Shown: piece after piece, positions 27,123-33,014 of the stretch | Layout: each line of letters begins with the position of its first letter | Numbering within the stretch: the stretch's first letter is position 1 | Origin: an uncultured Actinomycetes bacterium | GTDB lineage: Bacteria > Actinomycetota > Actinomycetes > Nanopelagicales > Nanopelagicaceae | Direction: 5' to 3' | Assembly: GCA_903907665.1 (NCBI GenBank) | Contig: CAIVOW010000022.1 | Span: 1-33,014, forward strand | DNA: 33,014 nucleotides | The notes under the pieces: model-generated | What the model was told of the DNA's origin: nothing | Database searches by the model: none | What the model saw: only the letters and a program-made list of their open reading frames with translations | Made by a program: the position numbers and the translations under genes

Positions 27123-27209
27123 TAATTACCCCGATCATGTAATGATTTGAAAGTGATTGATAAGACCAAATCTTACTGGTTAGCGCCGATTCTCTTTTCT
27201 ACAGATGTC
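27123..27209. other. Intergenic gap uvrD-sucC
   Basis: Contains a small 5-bp inverted repeat TAAGA-CCAAA-TCTTA on the plus strand, too weak for a terminator, and no TANNNT at the leaderless position. The sucC promoter, if any, is not resolved. Confidence 0.35.
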
Positions 27210-29426
27210 CTACAGCTTCTCAACAGGCGCATATCGGAGCAATAAGCGCTTCTCCCCCAGCGAACCGAAATTAATAGTTGCCTCAGCTCGGTCCCCCTCA
27301 CCGTTCACAATTACTACGGTGCCTAGCCCAAATGTGTCATGAGCCACACGATCCCCGGGCTGGAGAACAATCATCGTATTTGAAGCAATCCGCTTGCCTG
27401 TTGCTTTCGGAGGTGGCCCAAAACTCTTTTTTATTTTAGGAGATTTCACAACATCTTCATTCCACGAGATAACCTCACTTGGAATTTCAGCAAGAAAGCG
27501 CGAAGGCTCATTACTCTTCCAATTTCCAAAAGCCATTCTCGACAGAGCTCGTGAAAGATAAAGGCGTTCACGTGCTCTGGTTAATCCAACGTAGGCCAAT
27601 CGGCGTTCCTCTTCGAGTTCAGTCACATCATCCTGTTCTTTTTCAAGTGCCCGAAAATGAGGGAAGATTTGCTCCTCCATGCCCGTTAAAAAAACAGTTG
27701 GAAATTCTAATCCTTTGGCGGTGTGTAGAGTCATCAGCGTAACTACACCGCCGTGATCTTCACCGTCTGGAATTTGATCTGAATCTGCAACGAGTGAAAC
27801 ACCTTCTAAAAACCCGGCAAGTGAAACTTCATCTGTATCTTCGAGTTCAGATTCTTCATATTCCTTTACCACGCTGACTAATTCTGAAAGGTTTTCAAGT
27901 CTACTTTCATCCTGTGGATCGGTACTTTTCTTGAGTTCTGTTTCAAGTCCACTCTGTTCCAAAACAGCTTTAGTTATTTCAGAAGGTTTTGTTTTGGCTT
28001 CTACAAGCGTTCGAAGCGCATACATAAGTTGTAGAAAATCACGGATTGCCTGTAGCGAGCGTGCCGGTAATTCACTTTCAACCTGGTTCATCGCCTCCCA
28101 CAAGGAAATTCCATGCTGTTTTGCGAAATCGTCAACAATTTCAATGGCTCGATCACCTATACCGCGCTTGGGAGTATTTACTATTCGTCGCAGCGAAACT
28201 TCATCGGTTGGGTTAACCAAAACTTTAAGATATCCCAATAAGTCCTTAACTTCCGCGCGCTCAAAAAAGCGTAACCCTCCAACAACCTTGTAGGGAATAC
28301 CGGAACGAGCCAGCGTCGCTTCGATGGAACGTGATTGAGCATTTGTTCGATAAAAAATCGCTGTATCACCTGGGTTAGAAATACCCTCATCTTTGAGCCT
28401 ACGAATTTCGCCAGAAATAAAGTCAGCTTCATCATGATCTGTATCTGCTACAAACCCGGTGATGTGATGGCCTGCGCCTGAATCTGACCAAAGGTTTTTA
28501 TCTTTTCGGCTTTTATTATTTGAAATAACTGAATTAGCCGCTGTCAAGATATTTTGGGTCGAGCGGTAATTCTGTTCCAGCATAATTGTCTGAGCACTTG
28601 GATAGTCAGCTTCAAATTGAAGAATGTTTCGTATATTTGCCCCACGGAATGCATAAATAGATTGATCTGCATCGCCAACAACGCAGAGTTCTGCTGGCGG
28701 TAAGCCTTCATCCATCGTTCCCACTAATTCACGGATTAACATATATTGCGCGTGATTAGTGTCCTGGTATTCATCTACAAGGATATGTTTGAAGCGCGAG
28801 CGATAACGATCGCGAACTTCTGGAAATCTTTGAAGGAGCTCAACTGTTTTCATAATGAGGTCATCAAAGTCCATCGCATTAGATGCAGTGAGCCGGCGTT
28901 GATAAACTGGATAAATTTCTGAAGCTATTTTGTCAACAAAATCAAATTCAGCTCGCTGAAATTGGCTTGGAGTTTGTAGTTCATTTTTTGCTTGTGAAAT
29001 TCTTGCCTGTATAGCTCCGGGCTTGATTTCTGTGCCATCAAGGCCTAACTCCTTCATAATTCTCTTAATCAAACTTGAACTATCTGAAGAATCATAAATT
29101 GCAAATGATGTTGTGAACTCTAACTTTGTCGCTTCATTTCTGAGAATACGTACACACGCTGAATGGAATGTCGAGACCCACATCGATTTGGCTCGATCCC
29201 CAACTAAATCAGCTACTCGTTCTTTCATTTCTGCGGCAGCTTTATTTGTAAAAGTAATCGCTAACACTTCATATGGGGCGACGCCTCGTTGACCGAGCAA
29301 ATATGCGATTCTGCGCGTCAATACCCGTGTCTTTCCCGAACCCGCGCCTGCGACCACCAGAAGCGGAGCACCTTCATGGATAACAGCTTCCATCTGCTGC
29401 GGATTTAGACCTTCGAGTAACGACAC
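27210..29426 (-). CDS. pcrA: UvrD/PcrA-type superfamily 1 DNA helicase
   Basis: ATP-dependent 3'-5' helicase in nucleotide excision repair and removal of stalled complexes. The 738-residue protein has the SF1 motifs in order: LNPQQMEAV (Q motif), Walker A AGAGSGKT (26-33), TFTNKAAAEMKER, VDEYQDTN, GDADQSIYAFRGA, QNYRST, TLHTAKGLEFP and YVGLTRARERLYLS. The last 50 residues, starting QPGDRVAHDTFGLGTVV, form the Tudor-like domain that binds RNA polymerase in PcrA. Orthologous by synteny to mycobacterial UvrD1. GTG 29424-29426 is leaderless by TACACT 6 nt upstream. It is back to back with the PIG-L gene, 23 nt apart. Confidence 0.95.
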   Translation of the reverse strand: MSLLEGLNPQQMEAVIHEGAPLLVVAGAGSGKTRVLTRRIAYLLGQRGVAPYEVLAITFTNKAAAEMKERVADLVGDRAKSMWVSTFHSACVRILRNEATKLEFTTSFAIYDSSDSSSLIKRIMKELGLDGTEIKPGAIQARISQAKNELQTPSQFQRAEFDFVDKIASEIYPVYQRRLTASNAMDFDDLIMKTVELLQRFPEVRDRYRSRFKHILVDEYQDTNHAQYMLIRELVGTMDEGLPPAELCVVGDADQSIYAFRGANIRNILQFEADYPSAQTIMLEQNYRSTQNILTAANSVISNNKSRKDKNLWSDSGAGHHITGFVADTDHDEADFISGEIRRLKDEGISNPGDTAIFYRTNAQSRSIEATLARSGIPYKVVGGLRFFERAEVKDLLGYLKVLVNPTDEVSLRRIVNTPKRGIGDRAIEIVDDFAKQHGISLWEAMNQVESELPARSLQAIRDFLQLMYALRTLVEAKTKPSEITKAVLEQSGLETELKKSTDPQDESRLENLSELVSVVKEYEESELEDTDEVSLAGFLEGVSLVADSDQIPDGEDHGGVVTLMTLHTAKGLEFPTVFLTGMEEQIFPHFRALEKEQDDVTELEEERRLAYVGLTRARERLYLSRALSRMAFGNWKSNEPSRFLAEIPSEVISWNEDVVKSPKIKKSFGPPPKATGKRIASNTMIVLQPGDRVAHDTFGLGTVVIVNGEGDRAEATINFGSLGEKRLLLRYAPVEKL

Positions 29427-29432
29427 TGGTGG

Positions 29433-29442
29433 AGTGTAACCT
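29433..29442. promoter_or_regulatory. Overlapping divergent -10 elements of uvrD and the PIG-L gene
   Basis: Minus strand TACACT (29433-29438) is 6 nt from the uvrD GTG. Plus strand TAACCT (29437-29442) is 7 nt from the PIG-L ATG. They share two base pairs, so polymerase could not occupy both at once. Confidence 0.5.
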
Positions 29443-29449
29443 TCGCTTT

Positions 29450-30184
29450 ATGACCACTACCTCTCCCATAGCTGACAGCGAGATTGAGCGCATACTTTTC
29501 GTGACTGCTCACCCAGATGACCTTGATTTTGGTGCGGGAGGAACTATCGCCCAATGGACTGATAAGGGAATCGCAATCTCCTACTACATCTGTACTAATG
29601 GCGACCAAGGGGGCGTTGATCCAGATGTTCCTCGCACCGAGATGCCAAAAATTCGTCAACAAGAACAGCGCAACGCTGGAAAAATATTAGGCGTTACAGA
29701 CATTCATTTTCTCAATTACGTAGATGGGCACCTACAGGCAACCATCGAGCTTCGCAAAGATGTCGTTCGTGCAATTCGAACCGTACGACCACAACGTATG
29801 GTTATTCAAAATCCTGAACGAAATTGGGATCGCATATTTTCAAGTCATCCAGACCATATGGCAGCTGCAGAAGCTGCAATGCAAGCGGTATATCCTGATG
29901 CTGGAAATCCTTTTGCATTTGAGGATCTTCTTAAATCTGAAGGCTTAGAACCATGGACCGTTAGCGAAGTCTGGGTGATGTCACCTAACCAGGTAAATCA
30001 CACCGTCGATATCACGCAAACAATTGACCGAAAGTTAGAAGCGATTTTTGCGCACACAAGCCAAACACAGCACACACCTGAATTAGGGGATCGAGTACGT
30101 GAGTGGGGCCTTCGAAATGCAGAAGTTCATGGGGCACCTGCCGGTACCTACGTAGAGTCTTATCGAGTGGTAGCTACAGCTTAA
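29450..30184 (+). CDS. PIG-L/LmbE-family zinc deacetylase
   Basis: A 244-residue metal-dependent N-deacetylase-fold protein, related to MshB, Mca and other GlcNAc deacetylases. It has the zinc motif AHPDD (20-24, within LFVTAHPDDLDFGAGGT), NGDQGG, RQQEQRNAGKILG, and the third metal-ligand segment SHPDHMAAAEA. The family opens thiol-conjugate or N-acetyl-sugar amide bonds; the exact substrate (mycothiol pathway or other) cannot be decided here. I use ATG 29450 because it has a correctly spaced -10 and matches the family start; an in-frame GTG at 29429 would add seven residues and has no ribosome site. It converges on the cyclophilin gene with a 10-nt gap. Confidence 0.88.
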   Translation: MTTTSPIADSEIERILFVTAHPDDLDFGAGGTIAQWTDKGIAISYYICTNGDQGGVDPDVPRTEMPKIRQQEQRNAGKILGVTDIHFLNYVDGHLQATIELRKDVVRAIRTVRPQRMVIQNPERNWDRIFSSHPDHMAAAEAAMQAVYPDAGNPFAFEDLLKSEGLEPWTVSEVWVMSPNQVNHTVDITQTIDRKLEAIFAHTSQTQHTPELGDRVREWGLRNAEVHGAPAGTYVESYRVVATA

Positions 30185-30197
30185 TCAGGCTTGATTA
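30182..30197. repeat. Palindrome spanning both stop codons of a convergent pair
   Basis: TAATCAGGCTTGATTA: a 6-bp inverted repeat whose ends are the TAA of the PIG-L gene and, on the other strand, the TAA of the cyclophilin gene. It is AT-rich with no clear T tract, so at best a weak terminator. Confidence 0.5.
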
Positions 30198-30902
30198 TTT
30201 AACTGAAACTTTTTCAATGCCGAAAGTTTGTTTTGGTGTTCCATCTGGGCCGCCGCCCACCGTTCCTTGAGCCGCAACAGCTTTAAGAATTTCCAAACCT
30301 TTTACGACTTTGCCCCAACGCGTGTAATTTGCACCAAGGGTTGTATCTGCATAGACAAGAAAAAATTGACTTCCATTTGTTCCGTGGCCCGTTTGACTTA
30401 GCCCCGAGTTCGCCATTGCAACAGTTCCTGCTGGATAGTTATTAACTCCAGAGTCTGGAAGGTTTTCATTGTCGTAGGTGAACATTGGCCCACCTGAACC
30501 AGTAGCGGTTGGGTCTCCGCATTGAAGAACAAAAAGACCACTTGTAGTTAAGCGATGGCAGAGGGTCTTATTGAAGTAACCACCCTTTGCAAGTGCAGTC
30601 ATCACAAGAACAGTTAGAGGTGCATGAGCGCCATCTGCTTCAATCACAATTTGTCCACAATTTGTATCAAAAGTAAAAATACGATTTTTGACCGGAGTCT
30701 TAACGACCGGAGGTTGCACAGCCGGTTCTTTATGGGGGGTCGCAGTTGTGGCTACGCAGTTCACTGCTTTTTTAGCAGCACTCTTAGCTGCAGCAGCTTT
30801 TGCTGACTTAGCATCTTGAGCTGTAGAAATGGAAGTAAAAAATGTAGGTACTAAAAGTGAGAGCGCAATCGCAGCTATAACTTTTTTCTTCATGTTCAAC
30901 AT
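30195..30902 (-). CDS. Secreted cyclophilin-type peptidyl-prolyl isomerase
   Basis: Catalyses cis-trans isomerisation of proline bonds outside the membrane. From ATG 30902 the protein has 235 residues: signal peptide 1-28 (MKKK, hydrophobic core, STAQD), an Ala/Lys-rich linker 29-48, and a cyclophilin domain from about 72 (FTFDTNCGQIVIEAD, CHRLTTSG, LQCGDPTATGSGGP, NGSQFFLVY). This follows the PpiB-like actinobacterial form with its conserved CHRL and LQCGDP cysteines, so disulfides are possible. ATG 30893 (three codons later) is an equally possible start; a GTG at 30929 inside the guaA end is less likely. No lipobox is seen; the signal peptide could instead act as an anchor. It follows guaA by 17 nt. 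Confidence 0.87.
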   Translation of the reverse strand: MLNMKKKVIAAIALSLLVPTFFTSISTAQDAKSAKAAAAKSAAKKAVNCVATTATPHKEPAVQPPVVKTPVKNRIFTFDTNCGQIVIEADGAHAPLTVLVMTALAKGGYFNKTLCHRLTTSGLFVLQCGDPTATGSGGPMFTYDNENLPDSGVNNYPAGTVAMANSGLSQTGHGTNGSQFFLVYADTTLGANYTRWGKVVKGLEILKAVAAQGTVGGGPDGTPKQTFGIEKVSVK

Positions 30903-30919
30903 TTCTTTATGTCCAATTC

Positions 30920-32488
30920 TTATTCCCACTCGATAGTACCGGGAGGTTTACTCGTGATATCAAGTACAACTCGATTCACTTCGCGTACCTCATTTGTAAT
31001 GCGCGTTGAAATCTTCTCCAATACATCGTATGGGAGTCGACTCCAATCTGCTGTCATTGCATCTTCACTTGAAACTGGACGAAGAACTATGGGATGTCCA
31101 TATGTTCTTCCATCACCTTGCACTCCCACGCTTCGTACTTCTGCGAGTAGGACTACAGGGCACTGCCAAATCTCTCGATCCAACTGAGCTGATTTTAATT
31201 CATATCTAGCGATGGAATCGGCTTTTCGAAGGATTGTAAGTCTATTCTCAGTAACTTCACCGACAATGCGTATGGCTAAGCCCGGACCCGGGAAAGGTTG
31301 GCGCCAAACTATTGCCTCTGGCAGTTGCAATTGGAGTCCTACCTCACGAACTTCATCCTTAAATAAGGTTCTGAGGGGCTCAATTAGCGTGAATTGAAGA
31401 TCATCGGGCAGCCCGCCGACATTGTGATGGGACTTAATATTTGCAGTACCGGTACCGCCTCCAGATTCAACAACATCTGGATATAAAGTTCCCTGAACAA
31501 GAAAATCAATCGCTTCTGGCTTCGAAGCAGTGAGCTCTCGCGCAGCTTCTTCAAAGGAGCGAATAAATTCGGTTCCAATTATTTTACGTTTAGCTTCTGG
31601 ATCAGTCACGCCAGAAAGTGCGGACATAAATTGATCGCGCGCATCAACAATTTTGAGCTCTACTCCGGTTGCTGCAACAAAATCTTTTTCAACTTGTTCT
31701 GCTTCACCTTCGCGAAGAAGCCCGTGATCAACAAAGACACAGGTCAACTGAGAGCCAATTGCTTTTTGCACAATTGCAGCAGCGACGGCCGAATCAACCC
31801 CGCCAGAAAGTCCACAGATAACTCGACTCTTACCAACTTTAGCTCTGATCTTTGCAACTTCTTGCGCAACTATATTTTCACTTGTCCATGTTGGCTTACA
31901 TCCAACGATGTCAATGAGCCAGCGTCGTAGTATTTCCTGTCCATGCTCGGTGTGAAGCACTTCAGGATGAAATTGAACCCCGGCTAACTTTGCATCGCTA
32001 TTTTCATATGCAACGATGGGAGTATCAGTAGTTTTGGCAGTACTAATAAAACCTGTCGGAACCTGCGTCACGCTATCGCCGTGACTCATCCAGACATTGA
32101 ACTGCGTAGGTAGACCCGTCAAGAGTTTAGATTCTGCCTGATGAGAGATAGCAGTCCGACCAAATTCAGATTTCCCTGTTTCGGTCACGATGCCACCAAG
32201 AGCTGAAGCCATAACTTGGAAACCGTAACAAATTCCAAAAATTGGAATCCCGTGCTCAAAAATTGTCGGATCAAGAGTCGGGGCGCCCGGTGCATACACA
32301 CTAGCGGGACCGCCTGAAAGAATAATTGCTTTTGGTTTCTTTGCGAGAATGTCAGCAACAGACATTGATGAAGGAATAATTTCAGAATAAACATTTGCCT
32401 GGCGGACACGTCTTGCGATTAGTTGTGCATATTGGGCGCCGAAATCAATAACTAGGACAACCTCGTTATTTGTAAGAAGATCAGGCAC
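30920..32488 (-). CDS. guaA: GMP synthase (glutamine-hydrolysing)
   Basis: Converts XMP to GMP with glutamine and ATP. From GTG 32486-32488 the protein has 522 residues: an N-terminal class I glutamine amidotransferase ([27 protein letters not shown], nucleophile Cys87 in [21 protein letters not shown]), then an ATP-pyrophosphatase with PP-loop [10 protein letters not shown], and the dimerisation domain ending [17 protein letters not shown]. The GTG overlaps the guaB3 stop (GTGCCTGA); a TTG four codons upstream is possible but weaker. GuaB3-GuaA coupling keeps guanine-nucleotide genes together. Confidence 0.97.
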   Translation of the reverse strand: MPDLLTNNEVVLVIDFGAQYAQLIARRVRQANVYSEIIPSSMSVADILAKKPKAIILSGGPASVYAPGAPTLDPTIFEHGIPIFGICYGFQVMASALGGIVTETGKSEFGRTAISHQAESKLLTGLPTQFNVWMSHGDSVTQVPTGFISTAKTTDTPIVAYENSDAKLAGVQFHPEVLHTEHGQEILRRWLIDIVGCKPTWTSENIVAQEVAKIRAKVGKSRVICGLSGGVDSAVAAAIVQKAIGSQLTCVFVDHGLLREGEAEQVEKDFVAATGVELKIVDARDQFMSALSGVTDPEAKRKIIGTEFIRSFEEAARELTASKPEAIDFLVQGTLYPDVVESGGGTGTANIKSHHNVGGLPDDLQFTLIEPLRTLFKDEVREVGLQLQLPEAIVWRQPFPGPGLAIRIVGEVTENRLTILRKADSIARYELKSAQLDREIWQCPVVLLAEVRSVGVQGDGRTYGHPIVLRPVSSEDAMTADWSRLPYDVLEKISTRITNEVREVNRVVLDITSKPPGTIEWE

Positions 32489-33014
32489 GGCTAATAACAA
32501 CCTCTACCCGTTGGAATTCCTTTAGATCTGAATAACCAGATGTTGCCATTGCTCGGCGAAGTGCACCAAAAAGATTCATAGACCCATCAGATGTGTGAGA
32601 TGGACCTACAAGAATTTCTTGAAGCGATCCAACACTTCCAACATGAACGCGATCACCGCGAGGAAGCTCTTCATGAGCAGCTTCGGTTCCCCAATGCCAA
32701 CCCATACCAGGCGCTTCAGCAGCTTTAGCAAGTGGGGAGCCCATCATTACTGCATCAGCTCCGCAAGCGATTGCCTTTGCGATATCGCCACTTTTACCAA
32801 CTGATCCATCGGCGATAACGTGCACATAACGTCCACCAGATTCATCCATGTAATCACGGCGGGCAGATGCGACTTCTGCAACTGCTGATGCCATAGGAAC
32901 TTCAATTCCAAGAACATTCCGGGTCGTATGCGCAGAACCCCCACCAAAACCAACAAGAACTCCGGCTGCTCCAGCACGCATGAGGTGTTGAGCGCTTTGT
33001 CCAGTTGCGCATCC
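32481..33014 (-). CDS. guaB3: GuaB3-type IMP dehydrogenase-family protein (partial)
   Basis: C-terminal 177 residues of an IMPDH/GMP-reductase-fold TIM barrel; the N-terminal half lies beyond the right edge. I read the frame open to position 33014 (beginning [15 protein letters not shown]). Where catalytic IMPDHs have a Cys loop (GPGSxCTTR-like) this has [11 protein letters not shown], without Cys; then [39 protein letters not shown] and [29 protein letters not shown]. This is the pattern I recall for actinobacterial GuaB3, a paralogue of the true IMPDH (GuaB2). Its biochemical role is unsettled. Confidence 0.88.
   Translation of the reverse strand, partial: GCATGQSAQHLMRAGAAGVLVGFGGGSAHTTRNVLGIEVPMASAVAEVASARRDYMDESGGRYVHVIADGSVGKSGDIAKAIACGADAVMMGSPLAKAAEAPGMGWHWGTEAAHEELPRGDRVHVGSVGSLQEILVGPSHTSDGSMNLFGALRRAMATSGYSDLKEFQRVEVVISRA

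Noticed and set aside
29429..29449. GTG start for the PIG-L gene
   Set aside because: The added residues (ECNLRF) are not family-like, there is no ribosome site, and the start would lie upstream of the TAACCT -10.
32489..32500. TTG start for guaA four codons upstream
   Set aside because: GTG at 32488 overlaps the guaB3 stop and gives a normal GuaA N-terminus; the purine-rich AGAGG is directly adjacent to the TTG, too close to serve it.
1..33014. tRNA/rRNA genes, CRISPR arrays, insertion sequences, prophage or anti-phage genes
   Set aside because: None seen: gaps are too short, there are no direct repeats with spacers, and no transposase, integrase or defence-like proteins are encoded.

Overview
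The window is a gene-dense piece of a streamlined, AT-rich actinobacterial chromosome (by eye roughly 40-45% GC). Several blocks follow gene orders that I recall as conserved in Mycobacterium and Streptomyces: metG-rsmI-pmt; glpR/sepX-rimJ-glp-cyclo-ligase; birA/accD-accE-maf-accA; PNP-phosphohexomutase; and uvrD-sucC-sucD-perM-purN-purH-folD-DUF3017-mdh. The low GC, very short intergenic gaps and orphan sugar-transport ATPase suggest a freshwater Nanopelagicales (acI; Ca. Planktophila/Nanopelagicus-like) organism. That placement is inference. There are no tRNA or rRNA genes, insertion sequences, CRISPR arrays or signs of recent transfer, and no gene-free stretch longer than about 115 bases.

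Layout. 1-2194 (-): metG (cut by the window edge) and rsmI. 2221-3564 (+): pmt, a protein mannosyltransferase. 3568-5847 (-): glpR/sepX, a RimJ-like acetyltransferase and a shortened gephyrin/MoeA-like glp, a likely cell-division module. 5915-6442 (+): 5-formyl-THF cyclo-ligase. 6455-7219 (-): birA, divergent from 7267-11384 (+) accD-accE-maf-accA, so the biotin ligase sits next to the biotin enzyme it serves. 11413-13868 (+): purine nucleoside phosphorylase and a phosphohexo/pentomutase. 13858-17201 (-): CNNM/CorC protein, trpS and a BMP-family binding protein. 17316-18398 (+): msiK-like ATPase ending at the one strong terminator. 18470-29426 (-): uvrD/pcrA, sucC, sucD, perM-like, purN, purH, folD, DUF3017, mdh, icd, joining TCA-cycle and one-carbon/purine genes. 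29450-30184 (+): PIG-L deacetylase. 30195-33014 (-): guaB3 (partial), guaA and a secreted cyclophilin.

The most interesting observations are: (1) a Glp/MoeA homologue that has lost the whole MoeA domain II and the catalytic motifs but stays beside its membrane partner GlpR, pointing to a division-only pseudoenzyme; (2) a leaderless-promoter rule, in which nine transcription-unit head genes have TANNNT exactly 6 nt before the start codon and a tenth has it 7 nt before; (3) at four divergent gene pairs this -10 is the symmetric TANNNTA, giving one shared bidirectional element; (4) three inverted repeats stacked in the CNNM/msiK divergent region; (5) hairpins that would hide the ribosome binding sites of birA and mdh.
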